Assembly (NCBI RefSeq): GCF_018873765.1
Contig: NC_057925.1
Location: 5,157,568-5,221,567 of the forward strand
Direction of reading: 5' to 3'
DNA: 64,000 nucleotides
Source: Telopea speciosissima
Lineage: Eukaryota > Streptophyta > Magnoliopsida > Proteales > Proteaceae
The stretch's first letter is position 1; every line of letters begins with the position of its first letter. The position numbers and the translations under genes were made by a program. Under the pieces are notes generated by a model, which was not told the origin of the DNA, ran no database searches, and saw only the letters and a program-made list of their open reading frames with translations. Positions 10,401-25,400 of this stretch are shown one piece after another.

Positions 10401-13400
10401 CCTTAACTACATCTTCAGCAGCTTCTGCTGCAGCTTTGATTGCAGTTGTCATTGCATTTGGCACCCTTGCAACAGATTTTATCCTCTGAGGTTGCTCATC
10501 TGTCGATGAATCTACTGTTGACGTAGAAACCACAGACCGAAGACGCTTCGAATATGCCTCTGTTCTTAAATTTGATGGCCATAAAGTACCGACCGCTTCC
10601 CTTACAGCAAATTGAAGCAGCCGACGAGGAGCATTAATAGATGGATGGGAAGTTACCTCTCTCTGTCAGAAGTGTAGTAGAAGATTAGGAATATTAAGAA
10701 GTAACGCCATGGCACATGGTCACTACTTTCACTTTTACCCACAAGTAGAATAAGCCAAGTGGCTACAGAATAAAACATTGTTGTTGCCCACATCAAGGTA
10801 TCACCAAAAACGGAAGAATTTTCCCTTCTAAAATTGATAGTTTCACCTGGTAAGTTTACTGAATCAAATAAGATTACAATGGGCAATGTGTATGGTAACA
10901 ACTAAATAACTAACAATGTTTATTAAATTACATTCTTCTCATGGTACAATAAATGTATGTCCAATCATAAGAGATCTCCTTACCAAACATCACCCAACTG
11001 GATGATCTTAAACATAAAATGGGTGGACTTGTCTGGATCATCTAGAACAATCCAAACAGAATTCCACTCATCAGTTCATAGGGACCACCAGGGGTGGCTA
11101 ATTCTGACACCATAAAAATCTAGAAGGGGCACTTTAATTGAACAACTAGCATAGGAGCCATCTAGCACATGAATATGTTAGAAATAAGAAAAATTATAGT
11201 GCTAAACAAAATGATGTTCAACCAAAATTCGATAGATATAAATGGCATAAATCACAAATTACTTTTATACTGGTGATCTTCCCAAACTGAACAAATTACA
11301 AACTAAGCAGTGCATTGTTTTCTTCAAGGGGGCGAGAGGGTGAGCAGTAATGTAAAGAAGTTACTCATTAATCAGAGACGTTGATGCTATTCCTCCTAGT
11401 TCTAACAACTTGTGCAAAAAATTGGAGCTAAGGCAACTAATGTATCAGATGAGTCATTAGCAAAAAGAGCAGAGCTGCATTGCAGGTTTTCCCTTAAGCA
11501 GTTTTGTGTATGCCATTATACCCGAAGTTATTTTTCATCCTAGAACCTCCATCTTGGACTTGTACCCATCTGCTCAGTAAATATCGATCCTCTTCTTGTA
11601 GAAAAAAAAAGTGCCCCAGTGCACAAGGCTTCCACTACTGCAGGGTATGGGAGGGGCAAATGTGCACAGCCTTACCCTCGCTTCACGGAGTGGCTGTTTC
11701 AATGTTTCGAACCCGCAACCTGATGGTTGCAATAGCGCAACTTAACTGTTGTGCCAACTTGAACCCATATGCTCAGTAAATATTGATTTTCTTTTCAAAA
11801 GGAAAAAACAAAATGATTATTATTGGATATAAAATATCAGTCAGCATATATCTTTCAAAACGTATTGTATTTTAGTCCATTTCAAGTATGTGATTCTTGT
11901 TTCAATTCATGTCCACTTAGGTATTTAATTCATAACCCACTTACCCAGATAACTTGCCCTTGTACTGAGCAATTTTTTCACCTCAAAATCCAAAGTCTAG
12001 GAGCATAATCAAGAGAAGTTTATGCTCCTTCCTGTAAGATAAATCAAAGTTCCTCTCCTAATGGATGAAGTCCATTCCTATGATTTGGAATTCTTTAATA
12101 ACAGTCACATTCATGACTTCCCAAGGAGTGACTTAAACAACATCCGGGAGCACTGCTCTAGTCATGAAGGGCTGAATAAATCACTGTACATAAGTTTTAC
12201 TTTAGGCCGTGGGAAAGGAGAAGTTTTGGGGCCCACATGTAATGGGGTTAAAGAACATGAAAGAGAAGGAAAGGAAACAATGGTAAACAATGGAATTTCA
12301 TAATTGTTTATTCCAATGTGTAAAAAGTTTTGGGCCCCACATGTAATAAAATCATTCCCCTCCCTTCCCCACAAAATTCTACCCAAAATGGTGCGACTTT
12401 GGAAAAGAGTGGGGTGGCATAAATGGCTTGCGACAAAAGCAAACAAGTTTCTTCAATTCATGCATATGGTTGTCTAGTTAGTTTCCTACCCCAAACAATC
12501 AAGCACCTGCCTTTTTTGGATTTTATAGAAAACCCTACAATTATCCCACCCCACTATTTTCCGTCAAACGGACAGGGCCTTACTGTGTATGGGATCTCCG
12601 ACTTGAAGCGAAAGAAGGTTGATTTTTTTTTCCTTTTCTTTTATGTTAAAACACTCCAGCCAGGATTATTGGGTCTCGAGAGAGCGATTTTCATTTGTTT
12701 TGTATTTCTAACAGGCGCAGGACTACAAAGAATCTACCAAAAAGAGTCTTGAGTCCGCTATTGTTTTGTAATTACATTTGACTTTTGGTGTCTTTATCTC
12801 CACAAGAATTGAAAAGGTGTGCTATTCCACCTTTGCTGCCGTTCATGGGCTCTGTGTCCATTTTCTTTCTTTATCGCTGATTGGAATCTGCGAATTCTAA
12901 TTTTATCGTTTTTGTTAACTTCATTAAAAAAAATCTAAAAAATGCGGCTCTTATAATCCTGCTTGCAAGAGTCTATCAGAGAATGTTCCTGGGTCTTTTG
13001 AGTCCAATCTTGTATAGTAATAGAACTCTGAATTTTGGAATTTTGATCTCCACATGAATTGAAGAAAGTACATTTTTGTTTCCTGGTCACTGTCCATTAG
13101 TCCACCGATTGGTTGGTGCCTTTGTCCATCTCTTCTGTGGTTCATGTGGTCTCTCTCCATTTTTTTTTTTTTATTGCTCCTTGGGATTATGAAATAGTCT
13201 AATTCCACAATCAGCAACCTCTCTTTTACTTTATATTTATCAGTTAAATGTAACATCTAATCATCCATCTACCCAACCAAAGACACCTCTGCTATCAAAT
13301 CTGATCCATGATAATGTAGTCCTAGATTGGTAGGAGACCAACTAGGAGCCAGTAAACCAGGATCCGCTATGAACAGTAATCAGGTAGGCCAAAAATAGGG

Positions 13401-16400
13401 TTTTTGGTACAATAAGGGTTAGGGACTTGGGGTTTAATGGGACCTAGGGTTTGATGGTATGGTAGGGTTAGGTCAAGTAGAGGTAGGGGAGTCTATCAGT
13501 GAAGGTCCTGAGATGTTTTGATGGATGGAAGTGTAAACTTGAATAGGCAGCAAGTTAGGGTTAGGGTTTCGGGTTTTGGAAAAGAGGAAAAGATGGATTT
13601 CTAGGGTTTGGCGGGACAGAAGTTAACCAAACTTGAATGGTTTTTCTTAGGAGGGTATGAGAGATAATCGGTCAGATTTGTAGATTGTTCTGATGGTTGG
13701 TTTGGGCTGGCAGAAATTAGGGTTTTGGGTTTTGATTTGAGAAGGTAGGATATTAGGGTTTTAATGGGACATGGTGGTTGGGCTTAGGATCGAGTGTTCC
13801 CTAATGGTAGGGGAATATGTGATCAGAATTTGGGGTTTCGTGGATGGGTGGAAAGGTCTGGTTTGGTTATTGATGTTGTAAAAGTGAAAATTAAAAAGTG
13901 GAATTGTAAGGGTTGGGATGTGAGAGGATTAGAAGAAGAATAATGGGGATGGAGAATGTTTCAAACTCACTGGAGTTGCAGAATTATCCTGGCAGCAGCT
14001 TGTTTGAAGATGAAACTTGAATAAAAATTGAATATTTAACTAGAACTTGAAAGATATCTTCAAAGGAACCACCTGGGCTTCACACCGCAAGGTGTCGATT
14101 GGATCAAACACCAATCCCACCAACAAACCACCCAGGAATCCCACCGCAAGGTGTCAATCGGATCAAACACCGATCCCACCAGCCTTGATCAAACACAAGA
14201 CAAAAAACTTCAAAGGAGAAGAAGAGCAGCAAAAGCTTTTCATTAATATCAAAATTCGTGTACAATGTTTGCCCCCTTACAACCTTATATAAAAGACTAA
14301 AAAATAGACTCCTACACTAAAAAGGAAAGGCCTAACCCAATCCTTGACTATTAGGTAATTTAAACTGAAATAGACTCAAAACAGAGTCCTAATCCAGACC
14401 CACTAAACACTTAAAAGAAAGCTACTAAAATCACTTAAATTGAACCATTGGTTGAACCGGTTCAATTTATGAACAAACACACCAAAATAAATCTAAGTAT
14501 GGAACTAAAACAACTAATCCCGTATGCAACATAATTACCCATATTTTAGGCCCATAAAGTGGCCAATTACATAGAAAACCCATAGAATCAAAAGCCCAAC
14601 ATGTATATAACCAGACCCTAGACTTATTCTAAGCAAACAAGCCCTATTTGGTGATGAATCTGCATCATAAAATCCAACAAGATGCATGAAGAACTTCATC
14701 CCACACCTATCTACATTCTTTTGCTTCTCTATCAAATCTAATCTCTAATATGGGGTAAAACCAACCAATCCTATTCCGACCCCTCAGTAGTTAGTCTATC
14801 CTTCAATATCAATTAGTCCCTCTAATTTCCTAACATTTAATCTTTATTTTGAATCAAAGGATCATGATCTTCATTAACTTCGCATCCTAAATCCTTTCAA
14901 ACATCAACCCCTCAATGGTATTTCCCTAGCACTCTCCAGATCCTTCTCACCCAGATTTTTTCTTTTATTTTTTAAATATCAGATGTCTATACTGCATGAG
15001 AACCAAACAAATGGAAGGGAAAAGGAAATGGAGGGAAGAATATCTTCCTACTTGAATTAAATAAAATAACAAGGAAATTTGTAACTTTCCTAAAGAGGGA
15101 ATTCCACTCGTACAATAATATGGCATACTTCTTTCTTTCTTTCCCTCCCCCCTTTCAATACTCAATTATTCTGACCAAATCACCCAAGAGCTCACTAGAT
15201 ACAAGTTAAAATATATATATATATATATATCTTCTTGTAATGGAAACTTTAGAAGTTAAAAAGAAACAAAAATAACACCTAAAACTATTTAAAAATAAAA
15301 TAAGTAATAAAACCAAAAATCAAGACATTTTCAGGGGAGAACTCCAAACCCTTTCAAATATCACCAAGAACTTGGGCATAAAGTTACTTAGAACCCATTC
15401 ACCAGGAAGAAATTCAACTTCTACTTTCCAAGATTTGAAAGAAAAGTAATGGCAACAGCAATGGCCTATTCCATGAGGAACAAGGGATATAACCAATGTT
15501 TACTAAAAAAAAGTAATAAAATTATAACCTTAGTTTGATGTCCCTCTTCTTGTCGACTCCGTTTTGCATTGACCAAAGGCCTGGGAGAACGAGATCGCTT
15601 CACACGACCAGATTTCTGATGAATTTTCTCCTCTGGATGGATACTTTCAACCTCAGAGCTTCGAAGAGGAGGAGGTTCATCAACCTCTCTTACCAGTCCT
15701 TTCCATTCCTTATTCCGTCGGCTTCTAGATTCCTTAGTATCTTTTTCTCTTTCAGGTTCAGAATCCAACGGCTGAGGATTATTGCTTGTGAAATCTTCCC
15801 CAAATATTGGTTTCACTTCGGCAACTTCTTCTTGATTATGTACCGAAGGTTGAACATACAAATGTAAATTTGAAGAGAGATGGTCCCAGAGCCTGAAAAG
15901 AGAGCACTGAAGGTGATGACAAACTTATAGAGTAAGGAGTTCTATGACATGAATGGCGTGAAGTCAAATTACCATGACACAAAAGAATCAGTGTCATCCC
16001 CCAAAAATACATTCAGCTCATTCCTTGCCTCATCCTTGCGCTTGCCATTCCTCAGTAAGACAATGACATATTCCTGCAAATTCAAATTGAGAAATTGGAA
16101 AAATAATAATGCCAATTGTTCCATTATGTTTCTTACATAATAAGCTTCTCAATCTTATTATGAACATATATAACAGACTATTTCAGCAATCAATTGCTGA
16201 GTACCAAAGCATGGCTATTCACCAGCATAGAAGTTACTGAACCATCCCAGCAACTTGAGCGAACTTGCCTATTTTAGGACCTCATATTATGGTTTCTAAC
16301 CCATGCAAGTAGGGTACAAATCAATAGAACATGCAATGAAGATGAACTGTATTCAGGTTGGAGAGTTAAGTAAATGACCGGATTGGGGTTGCAACTTCCA

Positions 16401-19400
16401 GCTAGATATAATAATACAGGATATACTTGAATTCACAGATAGGAGTTACAATCTTTACTCAATCACATTGAAATCAACATGCACTCTAGTACCATGGAAA
16501 ATTTGTCATAACTTGCACTTGGTAGTGTACAATATGATAAAATTCATGGAAAGATTAAAACGAGAACAAGATTCCAGCATAAAAACAATAAGTTGAACAT
16601 ACTTGAGAAGATTGTACAGTTAAAATTTCATACAATTTAAGCGAACACAAGCCTTGACATTAAAACACACTATAACCAAGGAATTTTGAAATCACCATCT
16701 CCACGAACTCCTTTCGGCAAGAGTACAACAGCAAGAAACCAATAAAAACATAGACCATGTGGCCGCCTCATGTAATTCCATCCACAATACCTCTTTGATG
16801 CAGTTACAAGGCTGGACCGGCCTGACCGAGGAAGAACCAAGTCCAAACCTGGTTATGATCTATCAGGGATGTTTAGGGTATAGGTTTCTTTATTGGGAAT
16901 ATTTTGTAATTTGAATCTTACTGTTTTAAAAGATTCAAAAAAAGGCGTACCCAGTGCACAAGGCTCCCACCACTGCGGGGATTGGAAAGAGGGTGGACCT
17001 CGGCACAATGCTAAGGTTGCTCCATTGCGACCGAGTGGTCATGGGTTCAAGTCGGGAAACAGCCTCTCTGCAAAGTGGGGTAGTGGTCATGGGTTCGAGT
17101 CAGGAAACAGCCTCTCTGCGAAGTGGGGGGTTAAGACTCTGTACATCATGACCCTCCCCAGCATGGTTTGAGGAATCGGTATCGGATCGGCCGATTCATA
17201 TCAGATCCGTGGAGACCAATGCTGATATCTGACTGATCCCGTATTGGTGATCGGTACAGCAGGGGTAAAAATTTAAAAAAATAAAGTTTTTGAAGAAAAC
17301 AGGACCGATACCGCTTACTAAAACCCTTCTCCCAAATCCCGCAGTGGTGGGAGCCTCGTGGACTGGGTACGCCCTTTTTAAACTTTTTTTATATAGGATA
17401 AAGCTATCTCCAGGATGTATCCTTGTTTGATTGGTAGTCTATCTCTTAGAGAATCTACATATACAAGAACATGTAAGAATCAGGCAGATTGTTTGATTAA
17501 ATAAAATTTCTTTGAGTTCATATGCTGTTAAACGCCATACACAACTGTTCTCTCTTCCCTACGTAGCTCCAGAACTGATCCTTCTTCAGGTCAGATCTTC
17601 TTTTCTTTATTTTTTCTGTTGTGCTTACATTCTCATCTGTCTTCTTATACTTCCTCCTCTATTCTTCATCTCCCTATTTTCTTGTTTCAGTTTGTTATTC
17701 TCTGTTTCTGGGCGACACTAACAATACGACAGAATTCAATCAATCTCCCTGGGATCTTTTCCTTTTTGTCACAAATCTTGAAAGTTATACCTTTACACTG
17801 GGGAGAGTCATCCTGTAGAACTTGGGACTGAAGTCTTGTTTCAGTTGAGAGCTCCAACCAGAGTTTCAGATCAGGTTCTTGAACCTCCGCCCAGATTTGC
17901 TTCAACCATTTGTTATTTATTGAAATCTGTTGTTGGTTGCTCTTGAGAGGGATGGGAATTAGGAATCTCTTAAAATTTCAAGGTAAAGGAGTTAACCTGA
18001 GATAGATCTATCACTCGAAAGCAACCTTGCTCACCAATGACTGCTGAACTATCGAGAGGTTGAAGAAGAAGAGAAGTTCTTATTTACAAATAGGACAAGG
18101 ATTTGTGTTAATTACACAATACCCCTCCTTCTTGCATGGTTTGTTTATGCTTGCCCCCCTCTTCTCTGAATTCCAGATATACCCTTCCTCTTTAACTTTA
18201 ATTACTTCTATGTCCCCAATTCTACTTTCTTACCCAAAGGGGGATCTAACTGTTCTAAATGTTTATAACATTGCCACTGTTCGATGTAATAGAGCTTTTC
18301 ATTAATTTGGTGGGCCCAAAGCGACGTACAACAGCGTTTTGGAACCTTAGGTTGCATCAATTGGTAACAGAGCCAAATTCTTGCAATCTTCTAACCATGA
18401 TAGGACCTTCTCACATCACCAACCCTGAGCTTCCCAAGCTGTACAAGGAATTACAATTAAACGGAGTGAAAACTTGATGAGCTCATGGCAAAGATGTTGA
18501 CTGAGCAGGAACAAACTCACAAGACCTTCGCCGAGAATATTTCCTTCGTGAGGAGATTTAACTGATGAGATGATGCAGGGCCATCTACATCGGTTCCCCA
18601 AATTTCGAATATTTCGGATATTTTGGCCAGGCCGAGACAAGATACAATGTCGAATGAAGAAATGCAATATTTCGGAAATCTCAGTTATCTCGTTTCGGAA
18701 ATTCAGGCTAAAAAATGCACCGTTTCGTCGAAATTTTGGTCATTTCAGCATTTTACACCCCGAAATGGCCAAGCAAAACTCATAGAAAAAATACAGTATT
18801 TCGGCGAAATTTCGGTCTGGCAGAAATGGCCTTCCAAGACGAGATTTAATACTATGGCTATAATCAAGCCTTATCAGGAACTTGGGCCCGTTACACATGG
18901 GAAGCTATAAAGCAGATATTGAATGAGAAATTTGTTCCTCACAGATTGATGTATTGTACACTTTAACATTTGTAATGTTTATTAGTACGGCGCCGCCTAC
19001 CAACCTAGAGTCCAAAGTGAAACTCCTATTTGGATTTTGTTTTTGCAAAATCTGATAGTGTCATTGTGTTTAAATGCCTAAAATAGGCTGAGTACCAAGT
19101 TTCAACCCCAAAATAGGTCTAAAACCCAGTGAAACCAGCCATCGAGTTGGAAAGAAAAATACCCCAACTCATCAAGATCTCACCGAGATCTCGACCCAAC
19201 TCGCTATTTGGCCAGCTCGAAACCTGTACTCGAGACGAGTTCTTGAACTATGCTTGGTACATGCCATAAATCTCTAAGGACTCGGTCATAAGCTTTTTCT
19301 AAGTTAATAAGACCATATGGACATCCTTTTTATTCTCTCTAAATCATTCCATGAGTCTCCTAAGTAGGTGGATAGCTTTTGTTGTGGATCTTCTTGGCAT

Positions 19401-22400
19401 AAAACCAAATTGGTTCTCTGAGATATTGGTTTCTTTTCTCAGGTGTGTTTCAATAACCCTCTCCCATAATTTCATGGTATGACTCATTAATTTTATGCCT
19501 CTATAGTTATTGCAACTATGGATATCACCTTTATTTTTATAACTCGGGACCACAATGCTTCTCCTCCATTCATCTGGCATTTTCTTAGAGCTCATAATCT
19601 TATTAAACAACTTGGTTAGACAAGATAAGCCACAGATTCCTAAGTTCTTCTACACTTCTATTAGGATCCCATCTTAGCCTGGAGCCTTGGCTAGTTTCAC
19701 TTTTCGTAGGGCTTCTTTACTTCAAAAACCCTAATTTTATGTATATACCTACAACAGGCGGTGTCTTGATTCATAATGCCTTCTTCTAGACCACTATAAC
19801 TCAGAATGTCTTCATTAAGTAGGCTGTAGAAATAACCTTTCCATCTCTCCTAGATGCCCTCACCCCTTACTAGGACTCTTCATCATCCTCACTTTTAATA
19901 CATCTAACATGGTCGAAATCTCTACACATCCTTTCCCTCATTCTAGCTATCTTAGAGATAGCTTTTTCCCCTTCCTTTGTGCTTAGATTGTTATAAAGAT
20001 CTTCATATTTCTTCACCCTTGTTTTCCCCCACAATCTTCTTAGCTTCATTTCTGGCAGATTATTATTTTTTTAGATCTTTTCATCCTTAGTCCTTTGCCA
20101 CAATCCTCTATTCTTTATCTCCCTCCTTTCTTGTTTCGGTAAGTTACTCTCTGTTTCTGGCAACACTAACCATCAGAATTTTATACATTCATCCATTCCA
20201 TTGCTGCCCATAACCCTGGCGGATAAGTTTATTTCATTAAGCAACCAACTTCTATTTTGATACCTACTAGACGAATAAGCCTCACCATTTAAAGTGGGAC
20301 AAAAATCATTCTCCCCCAAAAAGGCACTCTAGGTGATACCCTGTAAAACCTTGCTTCAAGGTCAAAAAATTTTAAGTATGTTTGACCAATTTGCTTTGAT
20401 TTCTAAACTTCACCCCTCAAATGATCAAATCCGAGTGTTATCCTCAAGTATAACAACTTTTTTTCTTTTGATTTTCCAAGACTCAACATAAGAGAGTTTG
20501 AGTCAACAAGTCCTTGCCATTACTTCTAGATTAGGTGGTATAGGATCAACCTTTTTACATTAGAATTGTTCCTCCGCTGTATCTTGCTCAATCCCACACC
20601 ATCATTTTCTAGTAAAATGGAAACCATTTCCTGATCAAGTTCCATAGAGCATTTCCATACTGAATTATGCAAGTTGAAATCGAAAAGAAATACGCAGTAG
20701 TGGGAGACATGTTTGATGCAGATACATCACCAAAAGAGGCTTATTTTAATGGGAATAAGTCTATGGTTGGGTTATATACATGTTGGGCCTTTGATCCCAT
20801 GGGTTTCCAATGTAATATGTCACTTTTATGAACCTAAAGTATGGGTAACAGGGCTGCATACGGGATTAGCTGTTTTAATTCCTTCCTTAGTTTTATTTAT
20901 GTAATCAGTGGTCATGTGATCACTTAAATGATCATGTGACTTGGTTAAGTGGTCATGTGCATAGTTGTCAAGGCAGCAGAGGGGTGCCTAAGTGCTTAGG
21001 CGTCCGCCTAGGCAGTACCTAGGCACCCAAGTGTTCTTTTTTATTTCCCATCTTTTCTAATATTATTTTGTATACTACAATATGTACCTTATATCATCAA
21101 AATCAACATTAAGCCACATCAAGTCATAAAAATCAATATTAAGCAACATCAAGTCATCAAAAATCAATATTAAGTCACATTAAGTAATCAAAAATCAATA
21201 TTAAGCCACAAAGTCGTACAAAATCAACATAGAACTAGAAGACAGCAAAACTGAAGAAGCAAGCTATTGGCAGTTTGAAACAATAAAAACATACATTTGG
21301 TTTATATTGTTCTTAGAAAATATGATCTTATCAATAAGTAATTAAACTGCTCTCGATTTAGAGAAATGCTTTTGTTCTAAGAAGTTTAGTCAATCAAATG
21401 ATTTTATTTTTACATAAGACTTTTTGTATTAGGTAGAACACAAAACCAGCTTTCCAACAAATCTAAGATTGTTTAAATCTGATTTATATTGGAGGAGTTA
21501 TGTTCCAGTCAAAACTTATTTGGTGTGCGTGAATGCTGTTGAAATCGCTCTGAATGAAAATATTTTTTTAAATATCAAAACAAATGAATATTTTACCACA
21601 CTTTGGGTTTTAAGCAATGTTTTACTATATTAAGATTTATGGAATTTTTAGATTTGAGAAAAAAAACTCTAACACGCCAAAAATCCAATTTTTGTTCTGA
21701 ACTGGGAGGTTGACTTTTTATCCTTTTGGAATTTGATTTTTTAACTATTTTTATTGGATTCAAATAGGGGGTGTTTGCTTATTTATAAATAATATCTTAA
21801 GTAAATTAAATGATATGTGGCATAAATAAGTGAGAGACCCTGGTCTGATACCAATTAAACCAGTGCAAGGCGGCCCCTAGAGATCTGCCTGGACGCCTTG
21901 ACAACTTATGGTCATGTGACTATTTAATTGTTATGTAAGTTGGGCTGGATTAGGACTCTAAGTCCAGCCATGTTTTGAGTCTATTTCCTTCAGTATTTCA
22001 ATTTCCTAGTCAGCTTAGGTAACCTAATAGGTTAAGGATTGGGTTAGGCTTTTCCTTTTTAGTGTAGGAGTTTATGTTTGAGTCTTTTATATAAGGTTGT
22101 AAGGGGGGCAACCATTGTACACGAATTTTGATTAATGAAAAGCTTTTTGCTACTCTTCTTCTCCATTGAAGATATTTGTCTTGTGTTGGATCAAGGCTAG
22201 TGGGATTGGTGTTTGATCCAATCGACACCTTGCGGTGTGAAGCCCAGGTGGTTCGTTCAAGCTCTCTTTGTTCTCCATTGCTACTACATCAAGTTCTAGT
22301 TCAAGTTCTAGTTCAAGTTCTGGTTTTTCCTTCAAAGAACTTCAATCAAACAAGCTGCTGCCCAAGTACTTCTTCAACAACAATAAGTTTGAATCATCCC

Positions 22401-25400
22401 TTACCCTAGCCAAAACATCCAAACCCTAGAATCCTCTCCATCTTTTAAGCCTTTTCCACAGTCCCCTCACTGCCCAGAACAAACCAGTAATTGAAACAAC
22501 CCCACAATTGGATTGAACTCTCCTCTCACCCTATAGGAAACTCGATCCAAGTTGCAGACCCATCTGACCACTCAAATCCTAAATACCCACATGATTCCCT
22601 TATCAAAACCTAAACCTAACCCAACCAAACTTGCTGCCAATTTTGTTTAGCAACCCTAGGCTTGTTCAAACTTAACGAGAACTTCACAGGAAGACTCCCC
22701 TACATCAACTTACCCTAACCCTTCCATCAAACCCTAAACCCCACTAAACTTTAACCCTAATTTGACCAAAATCACCTATTTTGAGCTAACCGAACTACTT
22801 GTTTAGATCAGATCCTGGTTATTGGTTCCTAGTTTGAGCAATTCAAATCTAGGACTACATTAGTGTGTTTTATTAACATGGTCAAACCACCAATGCGAGG
22901 AAGTTCCTTTTTCCAACTTGTCGATCTCTTTAAGTATTTTGCAATATATTGGATCCCAAAAGCCTAAGGTCCTAGATTCCCCTTATGGAGGAAAACATGC
23001 GTAATGTAAAGACAACACTTTCTCAAGAAACTTAGGACGCTTGCAAGTGTTTCAAATTACCCTTTAAAGATATTGATTCCCCCTGAGTCATCCTCTATAA
23101 TACCTCTTCTCATGAAGTCCCCCATAGTGAATAATGTACGTCTCCCTAGCCTCGCAAAGAACCATTTTTCTCATCAACAAACAACAACAATATTACAACA
23201 ACAAACTCAGCCTTATCCCAACTTAATGGTGTAGGCTACATGGATCCAATCAAACAAAGTAGGTAAAAATTGAGAAGTGAAAGAGAAGAATGAGAAATGA
23301 GATGAGAAGTGTGACCAAAGGAAAATAAAAGAAAAGTGAAAGAGGAAAGCGGCACAGCCCAGCAAGTCAAGACAATCTCAACTAAATAGGGTCTGCTACA
23401 TGGATCCTTGCCCTTCAATAGACTCTATCCAAGGTTATACATAGAACGAGACCTAGACTATGCATGTCCTTTCTCACTTCTTCTCCTGTGGTCATTTTCA
23501 GCCTTCCCCTAGCTCTTTTAGCTCCTTCAATTGGAACCATATCACTCCTCCTTACTAGGGCGTCTCTAGACCTCCGTTTAACATGACCAAACCACTTCAG
23601 ACGACTTTCTCGGAGATTGTCAATGATCAAAACAACTCCGAATTCAGATCTGATGCGATCATTACTTACTTTATCCTTCCTTGTTTTTCCACACATCCAT
23701 CTTAACATCCTCATCTCTACGACTCTACCACACAAAGCTTCTCAATATGACACTTCTTAACTGCCTAACATTCTACCCCATACATCATAGTCGGTCGAAC
23801 AACAATCCTATAGAACTTTCCTTTAAGCTTTAAAGGAATACGTCGATCACACAGCACTCCGGACGCACTTCTCCACTTCAACCATTCCACTTTAATTCTC
23901 TGTGAGACATCATCTTCTATGTCACCTTTATTTCTGATTGACCCCAAATATCTAAAATAGTCACTTTGCGGTATCTCTCGTTCCTCAATTCGCACCATGT
24001 TAGTATCCATCATAGTGTGACTAAAATTACATATCAAATACTCCGTCTTCGTTCTACTAATCTTAAAACCTCTTGTTTCGAGGGTTGATCTCCATAGCTC
24101 TAACTTAGCGTTAATCCCTACTTTGTCTCATCCACCAAAACGATATCATCGGCGAAGAGCATACACCACGAGACCTTGTCTTGAATGCTCTTGGTTAGGT
24201 CGTCCATGATAAGCACAAAAAGATAAGGGCTTAAGGTTGATCCCTGATGTAGCTCAAACATAATTCGAAATTCCTTAACCTGACCTCCCACAGATCTCAC
24301 ACTAGTCACCACGTCCTCATACATATCTTTCATTATATCCACATATTTACTTAATACCCCTCTCTTCACTAGAACCTGTACGATTAAATCTCTAGGGACT
24401 CGGTCATAGGCTTTTCCCAGGTCAATAAAGACCATGTGGAGATACTTCTTGCTATCTCTATATCTTTCCATAAGCCTCCTCAATAAGTAGATAGCTTCAG
24501 TCGTGGATCTACCTGGCATAAAGCCAAATTGGTTCACCGAGGTATGGGTCTCTCTTCCCAAACGAGCTTTAATAACCTTCTCCCCAAGTTTCATAGTGTG
24601 ACTCATAAGCTTAATGCTTCTATAGTTATTGTAGCTTTGGATATCACCTTTGTTCTTATAGATCGGGACTACAAACTAGATAATGCGAAACCACAATTTG
24701 GTCACTCCTAAAGCCTCTAGCTAGTCTCTCTCTTCTACTTCCTGAAAGATACTCGTGAAAATGTTAACCAACAATGTGAAAATGACAAGCGACAAGGGAT
24801 AACATAGCCACATGCTCCTCTTCAACCCAAGGAAGTCTTTTGGGGAATCCTTAATGAGAGTATAATGTTCATCAACCAGAGGCACTCTTCAACCTACATC
24901 AATCTCGTGGAAAATGAGAATTTTTTCTTCAATGACATAATCTCTAAAATTAAAACCTGCATTTTCATAGGCCTTCTCAATCAATCTACAAGCAATGCCA
25001 TCTCCACCAAAAGGCTGATTAGACTCACATTCTATATTTTGGCAATAAGGATCTCATCTAAAATGTGATTGTTCCTTACATGGTCAAGGGAACTATCACC
25101 ACATTTATTCCATGCAACTTACAACTCTCAAATGTGATGTTTTTCTTCTAACCATTAGAACAGAAGCATAAGACTAGAGCAGACTCCAGACAAAAACGAA
25201 TCAGTGTATAATGATAGTAGAAGCCATCAGATATTTCATTCCATTAGGGAACATATGTCAAAAGGAGCAGGAGGTAAATATAAAAGAAAGTGAATGTAAA
25301 ATCAGAATGAGTAAATACTTGAACTTCCATAGACCCTTTGATAACCCAAATAGTTAAGTTTCTAAATATTTTCAAGGAACTCAAAATCTAATTAGTAATG

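Noticed and set aside
13420..13770. Telomere-like TTAGGG/AGGGTTT words
   Set aside because: They are scattered, irregular and shared with the other LTR-like copies (22400-22760, 54990-55240). There is no true heptamer array.
18570..18910. Two overlapping ORFs of 71 and 95 codons
   Set aside because: They run through imperfect 'tttcgg' repeats and shift frame with them.
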